A stretch of 64,000 bases of DNA, taken from the NCBI GenBank assembly GCA_944474755.1, contig OX104111.1, forward strand, positions 101,113,178 through 101,177,177, read 5' to 3'. This document shows positions 56,801 through 64,000 of the stretch, piece by piece. The DNA comes from Limnoperna fortunei (taxonomy: Eukaryota; Mollusca; Bivalvia; Mytilida; Modiolidae). Every line of letters starts with the position of its first letter. The first letter of the stretch is position 1. The translations under genes and the position numbers were made by a program. The notes beneath the pieces are model-generated. The model saw only the letters and a list, made by a program, of their open reading frames with translations, had not been told where the DNA came from and ran no database searches.

Positions 56801-59800
56801 TTCTTCTATGTTTGCTAATGACAAGATTTAACAGTTCCAAAGATATTAAAACATCTCAAACAAATGAATTAGACTTTACAAATGCTTTCGAGACCATTTT
56901 CATCATTTAAGATTTGTGTCAATACTAATATAGTTTCAGCAATCATATAACAAATTAAAATACAAAATTTTGTTTAATGTTGGAAATGTTTCATTAGGAA
57001 ATATGAAAACTTTGCATTAAGAATTCTTTAAATTATTGTGTAAAATGCAGAAATTTTCTTTGAAAGATAATGAAGCTAGGAAACTAGATTACTTACAACT
57101 TTTAAGTTTCATCTGTTGAAACTGTGCATAAGACAAGATTGGTAATGGCCACTGAAACTGGTGATGTAAATCTCTTAATGCAGACACAAAATCTTCTACT
57201 TTACCAGCCTTTAATCTAAAATATGTTACCAACAGAATTAAATAGATTTTCATGCTACATTTTCATGCTTTATATGTTGTTGACATGTTTCAATGGTGCA
57301 GAAAGCTATTGTGCCCAGAGGGAACCACAAACCCTATGGAAATTTATTGGTAAACTTTATCACTTTAAATTTTGTGTTCCACTGCAATTTTTTGTAAGCA
57401 TAAAATCCTACTCTATTCAATACTGAAATATTGTTTTAAACTGATGAAACCCTTATATGTAAGAAAATAAGGATTTGGGCAAATTTATTTGGTTAAATGA
57501 AGGTAATAACAAAATGCCGAACACCAAAGAAACTGTAAATAAAGACATTCCACAAATCAAAGTTCAAGATACTGGCATACTTGAGAACCATCAACCAATA
57601 AAGGACAACTACAGCAATGGTCCCGACTTGAAATGGTGGTTTAAACCATGTTTTAAGGCATGCCAAACCTCTCACTAACTTTTGATTATTGTGCTGTTGG
57701 CAGGGCCCTTAGAAATCAATGTTTACCAAAACATGCAGTATGATGTTCAATAAAATAAAAGAATTCTCCTTGGGTAAAAGTGTTACCATTGAGTAATAAT
57801 TTCACAACATACTTATTGCTATTAAGTGAATACATGTAGAATTCTAATAGACATGCCAAAATTAAACTTATCTCCATGTAAACATGTCAATCAATCAATA
57901 ACAACAAATCCTTAGATCTGGTAAACAACAAAGTTTGATAGTAACTAAGATTAGATTTCCAGATTATACTTTTCTCCATGGCCAACAATTTTGCTTGTTG
58001 GAAGATTATTCTTTGATGAAAGTAAGCAAACGTCAATAGCTTTATATTATAAGTATATCTGTGTCTAGTTTGCTGCCTACTGCCACATAAGCTACATATA
58101 TCTACATCTATGAGTATTATACCTTTCTTGTTTTAACCAAGCAACAAAATGAAAGCCCTCTACATTTGCAGCAAAAAATCCCAAGTCTTTAAGCCTGTTT
58201 TCTTCCAGCAGCTTACGAGCATGTCGACATAATATGACATCAATATACAACTGTTCTGTTGGCTGTTCTTCTTTCAACTTTGGAGATGGTCTTAAGCTAT
58301 AAACAGAAAACACATTGTATAAAAAAATATGGTACTTGTTATAAAAATTCAGGCAAAATTTTTCTAGTTTTGTACATACTAGTAAAATCTGTCTGGTCAG
58401 TAATTAAAATTGAGTTTGCTGATCATAAAAACGATACTGACAACTTTGAAAAAATTCTTTCATCATAACTAAAAGTTCTATCCAAAATTCTAAAACTCTC
58501 TTCGATACTAAAATAAAAATATGTAGATCCCAAAGCAAAGAAAACTTATTCAAAATTGGATGAAAGCTGTGCTTGTATATACAATGCATGACATCCCAAT
58601 TTTCCCAGATTTTGTGGTTCACTAAGTCTACAGATTTCAAATTACAAATGATCAAGGGTCAAAAAACAATTTGCCAATAATGAATGATGTTTAGTATATT
58701 CCTACCCCCTAAACAGTGGATTGTCTGACATAGTATGTTTGAGCTTCTCTTTGCCTTTAGGAACATTCTGAACATCAGTCCCAGTCACACTAGAACTTCT
58801 CACTCTATTGAGATTACTAACGTTACTGACACTACTGAAGCTAAAACCATCTGTATCAGGTGGTGTGATTGGTGGACTAGAATAGTTTGATGGGTAGGAG
58901 GAGCCACTTCCTATGCGACTTAGGGAACCAGATAATGGGTATGATTCAGCTTCTACTGGATCTAAAATATAAATGGTCTATTATTGTTATTTAATAGTTT
59001 TAATAATTGTTTTTTGAAATTCTGTTGTTAAAAAATCCAGATTAAGACAAATTACATCTAAAGGCATGCAATGATTTTTAAAATACATAAACAGATTTAC
59101 ACAATTTTTTTTATTTCTTCAAAATCTGTAATGAAAGCATTTAAATATCACCTCAACTTAGACTTGTATTTGTTCATTTTCCGATATATAATTGTGTCCC
59201 GTTTTTAGCTGGAGTAATCTATGAGAACCTAGATGTTCAGGCAGAAACCAGTCAATCTTTGTCACTTAAGGTTGGAGTCTAACATACCTTGACCAAATTG
59301 AGGCTTAAACTGATAGCTACTGAAAAAAATATTAGCAATTTAAAATTAATTCTTTAGTGTAGCTTCTATAATAATTAAAACAGTACCTATGGCTTTAAGA
59401 AATCTGACTATATCTCGGGCTAACTCCCATTTTCCATTTTCTAATGATGAATCAAGCAACAATGTTGCATGCTGAAATTACAGAAGCCAAGCAATTACTA
59501 AACAGAAAACATTCATTTCAAGTACAAAAGATGAAAAAAAGAGGCACATTTATAAAATGTCTTCATCACTTACATTAATTAAAAATAATGGAAATTTAGA
59601 GCCTAATAAGAAAATTTCCCTTACAAACATTTATGTCAAGCCATTATTATTGACTGCAGGCAGAGTTATTCATTTAATCTGCTTTTAAGTTAAAATCTGA
59701 TTGGCCACACCAATCGTATAAATTGTAAAAATGTGAAAGTTTCCTTAAATGATACAAGAAATTAGGGATAATAATGCACGAGACTGAAAATGAAACAGAA

Positions 59801-62800
59801 ACCAGCCTTAGCTATAGTCACCTGTTTACTTATGATAGGTCTTTCTAAGTTCTGCAAGATAATTAGGTACGATGCTGCTGTATCTAACTGACCATCTACC
59901 AGACATACCTGTAATGAGACAGAACTGTATTCAGCGGTATATAGTACACATTCTAATGTGACATCAGCTAATATATTCACCTTGAACGTAGTTTTGTCAA
60001 AAACACTTGCATAAAAAAGTGTCAAATCCTTATTTCTGCAATAACAATATAAATTTGTTTGTGTTGTATATTTTGCAACCTATTATCTGAAACCATACCA
60101 AACAATAACAACAGCTGCTTCAGTAAACAAGTACACACCGTTGCTACGGACAGGTCTGTTTCAGAACACCTTCTGCATTTTGATTGATTGTTTGATTGAT
60201 GTTTAACGTCCAGCAATCAACCTCCTGCACGTAAGTATGGAATGAATTACTGTCATAGAGTGCTTCCATTCTGTAGTTTCTGAGTTGAAGAACACGTGTC
60301 TATTAAAGGTGTATAACAGTGCATAAAAAGACAATGCCGGAGCCCTAACTAATACCAATATAATCAAACTAATCAAATATACCACAACTCAAGTGAGTAA
60401 ATCATAATAAATGACTGTGATAATTACTTCAAACAAGTCCTTGGGGTTACCAACGGTGGAGAATAGATAAGGCCATAGAGCTACTTCTGTCTTCCTGGCA
60501 CAATGTACTACAGTCTGTAAATATTCTGGAAACTCTTGTATAAATGCAACAACTCTTGGTAACAAGGGATCTGAAAATATACAACACTTGATAACAAAGG
60601 ATGTGAAATATACAACACTTCGTAACAAAGGCAGGGTTCACCACAGGCTGTTTTAGCGTGGAGGGCCGCCACGCTTCCTTTCTAAGCACCACTTTAAAAT
60701 CCATGTACGACACGTCTCAATTAACATTACATTCTCAGTTTAAATCACGAGTGTAATGACCATCTCTTAATTTTAAACTATAAAAGGTGACCATTAGACC
60801 TGACACGTTTATTGTTAAATAAACATCCTAATTTGGCATATTTTCCGCCCGAGTGATTGTTACCTGTGGAGAATCGGATGAAGAAACACAGGTAACATAT
60901 CGATCGCCATGTGTGAGAATATTTAATAACGCATCGGAGACGGAACAAACTAGACGGAAATCCGTATGCATACGATAGCTTTAACCTACGCGAACCGGGA
61001 TGCGTTTGATGTTGAAATAGTGTGGCAAGAACTGAAACATGCGTACAAGATGCCTCTAAAAGCGTTACATGGATCCCCGAGTCTACATCATAAAAAAAAC
61101 GAATATAAACAAGAATTAAACTTATAATATTACATGTGAACATTTTATTGAATTTGTAACATTTTAATTGACATTTTTATGAAACTGAGATCAATTCAGT
61201 CACAAAATAATAAACAGCAATTCTTCTGTTATGTTAATTTCAGTAATCAAAGCTCAGTTGCACCAGAGACATATAATTGCATGTCTCTGAATGCACAATT
61301 TTTTTGTGGAAGTACTGAAATTTTCTTTTAAAAAAGGCAATTATTGTGGACATAGAAATCAAATACTTCTTTATAAAATATAAAAAGTGTCAAGGATAGA
61401 GGGTTTTCACCATAAAAGATAATATATAAACCCATATCCAATCCCAAATTACACTGCAAGGAAACACAAAATTGTATTTTATCAACCAAAGGGAAGACTA
61501 TGATAAGGTGTAGGGCAAGTTTTGTAAGCTCTTCAATTAATTAATCTATTCACAGATATGGAAAGAAAATAATGTATTGAAAAATACATGTTGAACATTT
61601 ACTATCTAAGGATGCTGGATAAAAAAACATTAAAAACATATGGTGAATATTTATATATGTATTTTTTGCATTCAGTTGGTATTAGGGAATCGACATGTCT
61701 GACAAGTACGGTTCCTCCACCCTTGAATTTTTGTCTGTTGTGAACCCTGAAAGGATCTGAAATATACAACACTTTGTAACAAAGGATCTGAAAATATACA
61801 ACTCTTGGTAACAAGGAATTGGAAAAAATATACTATTGTATATATTGCATTCAATAGTATTTTTTAGACTAAAAAAATTTGTTAAAGAAAACATGAAAGT
61901 GTTTTTAAAAAATGCTTAGATTTGTCTAGTGGATTAACAAAAAATATTAACATATGATACAACTAAAACTCCATAGAGAACACTTTGGTGAAATAATGTT
62001 AATGATTATTTAAGGATTGTTTTCAATTGCTGGTTAGATTATTGGATATAGACGACTTTGGGTCAGTTTATGTACAGCGTAAACCCACCCAAAGTCGTCT
62101 ATATCCAATAATCTAACCAGCAATTGAAGACAATTCTTATATTTTAAATTAATTATTAGGAAAAGAAATAACAAAAACAATATTTAACAATTAGTCAAAT
62201 AATATTTTCAATGCACAATTTTTAGTGTCATCGCTTGTTGTTTGCAGAGGAATTCATGTATAGTCAATGTCATCAATTCATATAATTATGACGTCAACAA
62301 TCAGTCACATGCTCAAATACCAAGTTAGGTTATACCAAATAACCAATGTTGCTCAGCTGTTGAGTATTTAAAAATTAAAATATTGTTATACATTTAGTAA
62401 AAATTCAGAAGATAAAAAGAATTTTTCCTTTTAAATAAATAAAATGTAGCTGTCCTTATAAGTATTATCAGGGATAACTGGAGTGACTTGCCTAATACAG
62501 TCAACAGATGTAGTGAATATATAGATACAATTCTCTATATACATAAGTTAGTGTGTATGGCCCTTTGAATCACCAAAATGCTAAACTAACATATACACAA
62601 ATATACATCTGAAACTTGTCTAAATCGTTTGAGGATCTACGAGTGATAATGAACCAGTAAACTGAACTTTGACCATCAAATCACCAACAGATACCAAATA
62701 CAATAAAGTTATCTACTAAGTAATTATACACCAGATAAAGTCATTAAAACGTGGATAGTTTCGAAAACTGAACCTGTGCACAATGGTCACCTGTATACTT

Positions 62801-63007
62801 TGGTCATTTAAACAGGTTTGTGTAGTCTTGTATTATATATATTCTGACAAGTAACACTAATGTTTATCTAGTCAATAAGTACCAGGTATAGGTTCCTTGG
62901 ATGTAGCCTCGGCCTCCAGAACTTCATGTAATAAAAGCTCCAACACATGTGGGAAGTAAGGAAGTTCTGTACAACTTCTAGCAATGTCTAAAGCATTTAC
63001 ACCAAGA
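44641..63007 (-). CDS. RIC1: RIC1, Rab6A-GEF complex partner protein 1, C-terminal part (gene span)
   Basis: RIC1 pairs with RGP1 to activate the Golgi GTPase Rab6A and support retrograde traffic; it has N-terminal WD-type repeats and a conserved C-terminal RIC1 domain. Eleven coding exons with matching phases give about 591 residues, the C-terminal ~40% of the protein (vertebrate RIC1 ~1,420). Blocks in order are [131 protein letters not shown] and a short C-terminus ending ECAVS (vertebrates end similarly, CSVS). Earlier exons lie beyond the right edge. Introns are loaded with elements and satellites, and three exon borders have tandem copies nearby. Confidence 0.95.
45594..46386 (+). mobile_element. 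Element B, copy 2, four 146-bp units
   Basis: ACAAGTGTGGACACAG ... CGTCGCAGGCAAGACA. GGTTACAG-type landmarks at 45711, 45857, 46003 and 46149 are spaced exactly 146 bp. Abuts the satellite array. In the last RIC1 intron. Confidence 0.85.
46804..48065. mobile_element. Tc1/mariner (pogo/Tigger-type) non-autonomous element, TA target
   Basis: Left end CAGTCAACCCTCTTTACAAC and opposite-strand right end CAGTGAACCCTCGTTACAAC (continuing GAC) match at 21 of 23 positions. TA flanks both sides (46802-46803, 48066-48067). It sits in the satellite and itself contains element B copy 3 (47009-47541). No transposase. TIR style fits pogo/Tigger MITEs. Confidence 0.88.
47009..47541 (+). mobile_element. Element B, copy 3, nested in mariner-like element
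   Basis: ACAAGTGTGGACACAG, AAAAACGTCTCGCCTG ... (GCC)n then CGTCGCAGGCGAGACA. Two to three 146-bp units with ACCGTGAAATTGAGGTCAAG. The third layer of nesting: satellite, then mariner-like, then element B. Confidence 0.85.
48841..50949. mobile_element. 2.1-kb TIR element, 3-bp TSD CTG, TACGA-rich ends
   Basis: Inverted ends GCGACCGTTTCACTAAAG at both sides. CTG duplicated at 48838-48840 and 50950-50952; removing one copy restores the satellite unit CCAGTACTGATCTC exactly. Both subterminal regions (48858-48975, 50790-50930) are packed with TACGA/TCGTA motifs. A 3-bp duplication suggests PIF/Harbinger affinity. The open frame 49289-49537 (+, 82 codons) resembles no family I know; no DDE motif is apparent, so it is probably non-autonomous. 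Confidence 0.85.
51258..51516 (+). mobile_element. tRNA-derived SINE, well-preserved copy
   Basis: GTGGCCGAATGGTTAAGGTA, GATCACGTGGTC, GCAGGTTCGATTCTCACTGC (B box), then AATCTTAATTGACAAAGATT, ACTGGACGCCATGAAATAGC, GAAAGTGGCGTTAAAACACC, tail CAAACAAACAAACAA. Inserted in the satellite array. Best copy in the window for defining the family. Confidence 0.92.
53108..53296 (-). CDS. RIC1: RIC1 penultimate exon
   Basis: 189 bp. Reads [62 protein letters not shown] and a split Cys codon (TG|T). Acceptor TTTTTCAG, donor GTGGGT. The stretch coding YLELWSD shares up to 19 nt with units of the 56-bp satellite that begins ~180 bp downstream in the intron. Confidence 0.95.
53519..53708 (+). mobile_element. 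SINE copy with 15-bp target duplication
   Basis: Diverged SINE (GACGGCTGAGTGGTTTAGGT, AATTGACAAGGATTGCC). It is flanked by exact AATACAAATTTAATA repeats at 53504-53518 and 53709-53723. In the RIC1 intron after the duplicated-donor exon. Confidence 0.85.
53800..53977 (-). repeat. Two intronic copies of a RIC1 exon 3' end plus donor (95-bp period)
   Basis: Downstream of the exon ending at 53978, a 95-bp segment recurs. Copy 2 (exon-like 53883-53965) again ends CTCAG|GTAAGTTTACAG. Copy 3 (from 53870 downward) diverges after CTACAGTCC and lacks the donor. Only 12 bp separate the first donor from copy 2, too short for an intron. Read-through hits a stop immediately (ATG TAA), and inclusion of copy 2 as a separate exon would shift the frame. 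Confidence 0.88.
53978..54149 (-). CDS. RIC1: RIC1 exon with duplicated donor side
   Basis: 172 bp. Reads [57 protein letters not shown] and a split last codon (AT|A, Ile). Acceptor CCTTTAG, donor GTAAGT. The last ~83 bp plus donor are repeated twice downstream (53800-53977). From memory, vertebrate RIC1 has Arg at the split codon; here the used donor gives Ile, while copy 2 would give Arg (AG|A). Confidence 0.9.
54297..54428. mobile_element. 132-bp MITE-like inverted-repeat element
   Basis: Ends GTGTAGGTACAACTACCTGT and, opposite strand, GTGCAGGTACAACTACCTGT (20 of 21 with the next base A). Target duplication not clear. Non-coding, in a RIC1 intron. Confidence 0.7.
55454..55642 (-). CDS. 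RIC1: RIC1 exon (variable linker)
   Basis: 189 bp, starts with 2 nt and ends with 1 nt of split codons. Reads [20 protein letters not shown] ... [32 protein letters not shown]. Acceptor GTATTTTCAG, donor GTAAGT. Linker-type composition; supported by splice sites, phase and position between conserved exons. Confidence 0.85.
55795..56622. mobile_element. PIF/Harbinger-type MITE (TAA target) with nested tandem element
   Basis: Left GGGGATGCAGGACAC and opposite-strand right GTAGGATGCAGGACAC form inverted repeats. TAA at 55792-55794 and 56623-56625. The interior includes an inserted element at about 56157-56544. Confidence 0.75.
56157..56544 (+). mobile_element. Small tandem-unit element (GATACCCCCGC...GCGGGGGTATA)
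   Basis: GTGTGGACTGTGAGCACACT, GGGATACCCCCGC at the 5' side and GCGGGGGTATAAA at the 3' end. Two internal units share AATTATCTCCCCTGAATAAT, ATCTGACAG and TTCTTCATGCATATCTACAT. Same architecture as element C. Nested in the MITE at 55795. Confidence 0.75.
57097..57215 (-). CDS. RIC1: RIC1 exon
   Basis: 119 bp. Reads [20 protein letters not shown] then [20 protein letters not shown]. Acceptor TTTTAG, donor GTAAGT. Too broken by frame to be seen as a long ORF; assigned from phase and the FVxALxxLHxxFxWPLPI motif. Confidence 0.93.
57500..57660 (+). repeat. Dispersed ~120-bp repeat shared with 19205-19345
   Basis: CGAACACCAAAGAAACTGTA, AGACATTCCACAAATCAAAG, CTGGCATACTTGAG and CTACAGCAATGGTCC align with CGAACACACAAGAAAACTAT, AGACAATCCACAAATTAAAG, CTGGCAAACTGCAA and CTATAGCAATGGTCC at 19205-19345. 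Origin unknown; the earlier copy lies near the PLE remnant, so it may be PLE-derived. Confidence 0.6.
58123..58296 (-). CDS. RIC1: RIC1 exon
   Basis: 174 bp. Reads [58 protein letters not shown]. Acceptor TTTATAG, donor GTATAA. The RHARxLLExxRLKDLGxFAA block identifies RIC1. Confidence 0.95.
58706..58961 (-). CDS. RIC1: RIC1 exon (Ser/Pro-rich linker)
   Basis: 256 bp. Encodes a low-complexity Ser/Pro/Thr-rich linker ([20 protein letters not shown], then [20 protein letters not shown]) ending [14 protein letters not shown]. Acceptor ATTTTAG, donor GTAGGA. Phases agree with both neighbours (starts with 2 nt, ends with 2 nt of a codon). Linker sequence is not conserved, position is. Confidence 0.88.
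59387..59471 (-). CDS. RIC1: RIC1 exon
   Basis: 85 bp. Reads [20 protein letters not shown] then IVRFLKAI, and ends one base into the next codon. Acceptor AATTTCAG, donor GTACTG. Matches the HATLLFNTALEQGKW-type segment of RIC1. Confidence 0.94.
59822..59908 (-). CDS. RIC1: RIC1 exon
   Basis: 87 bp, 29 codons, phase 0 at both ends. Reads [20 protein letters not shown] then LERPIISKQ. Acceptor ATTACAG, donor GTGACT. The [13 protein letters not shown] block is a RIC1 signature. Confidence 0.95.
60428..60570 (-). CDS. RIC1: RIC1 exon
   Basis: Acceptor ATATTTTCAG before 60570, donor GTAATT after 60428. Reads [48 protein letters not shown]. 143 bp, ends phase 0. The acceptor and first ~17 exon bases are tandemly copied upstream (see 60545-61830). 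Confidence 0.95.
60545..61830 (-). repeat. ~31-bp array copying a RIC1 exon acceptor, split by hAT
   Basis: In RIC1 orientation the unit is TGTATATTTTCAG|ATCC then TTTGTTACCAAGTGT. The real acceptor and exon start at 60570 are the last unit. Two more units precede it up to 60631, and two to three further units lie at 61750-61830, beyond the inserted element. About five near-identical TTTCAG acceptors therefore stand in tandem ahead of this exon once the insertion is discounted. Confidence 0.85.
60632..61749. mobile_element. hAT-like element (5-bp TSD AAAGG) in RIC1 intron
   Basis: 1,118 bp. Left CAGGGTTCACCACAGGC and opposite-strand right CAGGGTTCACAACAGAC are inverted. AAAGG duplicated at 60627-60631 and 61750-61754. 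Inserted in the acceptor-derived array. Minus-strand frame 60778-61143 has no transposase motif. Confidence 0.88.
62012..62138. repeat. 52-bp inverted repeat, 23-bp loop
   Basis: 62012-62063 and 62087-62138 are reverse complements with two mismatches (core GACGACTTTGGGT / ACCCAAAGTCGTC). In RNA from either strand it would form a long hairpin. No target duplication recognised. RIC1 intron. Confidence 0.88.
62883..63007 (-). CDS. RIC1: RIC1 exon (first in window)
   Basis: Acceptor TTTTTTCAG before 63007, donor GTACTT after 62883. Reads [20 protein letters not shown] then [20 protein letters not shown] and P. The first base completes a codon from an exon outside the window; it ends with one base (G) of the next codon (Asp). 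Matches the start of the conserved C-terminal RIC1 domain. Confidence 0.94.
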
Positions 63008-63101
63008 CTGAAAAAAATATAGATTATTATTGGTGTTGAAATCTGTAATCAAAAGAAACCAAGAGAATACAAATTAGTAACAAATGTCAAAATGTCTGCA
63101 T

Positions 63102-63999
63102 CAGGGGTCCGGAAGTTTTCCCTGCCCATTTCGGTCATTTTTCCCCCTAAGAAGTTACCATATTCCATGGTAGTGAATATTAGTCTGGGGTCGTTTTGTA
63201 CCGAAACTTGTTTGCACGTCGGTCGTTTCGCAACGATAGTGTGAGTAAGCGAAAATATATGTAGAGATACAATCTCCTGCCTAAAAAATCTTTATTGTAA
63301 GATGACATGTTGTCTTTCCAACAAAATAATGGCAAACAACGTTGTTTTGATGAATATCCCGGCGAGTTTTTCATTTACCGGAAATAGGAAGTTGTTACCA
63401 ATAATTGCAACAAGTTCGGCCAGAATTGAATTTATGCGTTAATCTGCGATGGATTCTTTTAACAAGTTTTTTATAATTAAATGAATAATCATTTTTGTTC
63501 TCATTATTTTCAAGGAATTTTTCTTCAAATTGGTTTTCTTTTGATTTATGTAACGTTTAGTTACATTGGCGCTTGCGTAGTGTACAATTTTGACCGCACA
63601 TGTTTTTCATTAAAGTTGCGTGTACCACTAATACTGTAAAGTTGTCTTTTTTTCTTAGAAATGTGAAATAGAAACAATCTATTATATTCAATCTCTGTAT
63701 ATTCAAAATTTTGTTGCAATAGTATGTTTACGATATGGATGAAACAGATCGGTCACCACCTGTTTACCTATTACGTAATCACCGGTGTGTGGTCAATAAA
63801 CACATGTCAGTGACAGGAAATAGCCTTAGGGTTGATTTTTTAATACAAATATTTCTAGAAGAAATTAAAGGGATTAAGTCCAACAAGTGATTATAATACA
63901 ATATTACTTTTTTGATGTCCGATTTGAGCAAATCGTAGTCGGTCATTTTAGTATAAATTTCGGTCATGTCCGGCAAATATGACCGTTTCCAGACCCTTG
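63102..63999. mobile_element. hAT-family element, copy 2
   Basis: 898 bp, same family and orientation as 40183-41180. Starts CAGGGGTCCGGAAG, ends CCAGACCCTTG; inverted ends match at 11 of 13 positions (CAGGGGTCCGGAA / CAAGGGTCTGGAA). The left flank is GTCTGCAT (63094-63101). The right duplication begins at the last base of the window (G), consistent but cut off. In a RIC1 intron. Confidence 0.85.
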
Positions 64000-64000
64000 G

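Overview
The window is animal nuclear DNA: AT-rich, intron-containing, with spliced genes, long introns and dense mobile-element debris. Host proteins are closest to metazoan families. The repeats point to a bivalve mollusc, most likely a mytilid mussel: tRNA-derived SINEs ending in CAAACAAACAAAC, Helitron/pearl-like elements with internal tandem units, Penelope-like elements with hammerhead ribozymes, and many ACATGTA words. The taxon is inferred from family recognition, not from a database search.

Four host loci are supported by exons whose splice sites and codon phases agree. (1) LMBRD2, minus strand, 1638-5187: first three coding exons; the rest lies beyond the left edge. (2) A plus-strand locus, 10963-13806: a two-exon ORF for a roughly 46-50 residue single-pass membrane microprotein ends 42 nt before the start codon of an intronless CRCP/POLR3I (RPC9) ORF, suggesting a bicistronic mRNA. 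(3) NDUFB6, minus strand, 24248-32283: complete in four coding exons, a complex I accessory subunit. (4) RIC1, minus strand, 44641-63007: the last eleven coding exons (about 591 residues) of the Rab6A-GEF subunit; upstream exons lie past the right edge. The genes are unrelated housekeeping functions (signalling membrane protein, Pol III transcription, respiration, Golgi trafficking) and form no pathway.

Mobile DNA fills most introns and intergenic space. Several insertions can be delimited to the base by target-site duplications. These include five hAT-like elements with 5-bp duplications, two copies of one hAT family (8-bp duplication intact in one, cut by the window edge in the other), Tc1/mariner-like and PIF/Harbinger-like elements, and two foldback/Mutator-like elements with repeated-motif arms. 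There are also SINEs with long target duplications, and broken Penelope-like, CR1-type LINE and DIRS-type retroelements. Several are nested.

The most unusual feature is in RIC1, where three exon edges have been tandemly copied into the neighbouring intron. A 56-bp satellite (about 50 units) shares a stretch with the end of the penultimate exon. A 95-bp unit copies the donor side of another exon. A roughly 31-bp unit copies the acceptor side of a third. Other points of interest are a hammerhead ribozyme, a second ribozyme remnant on the opposite strand, and the putative bicistronic microprotein/RPC9 locus.
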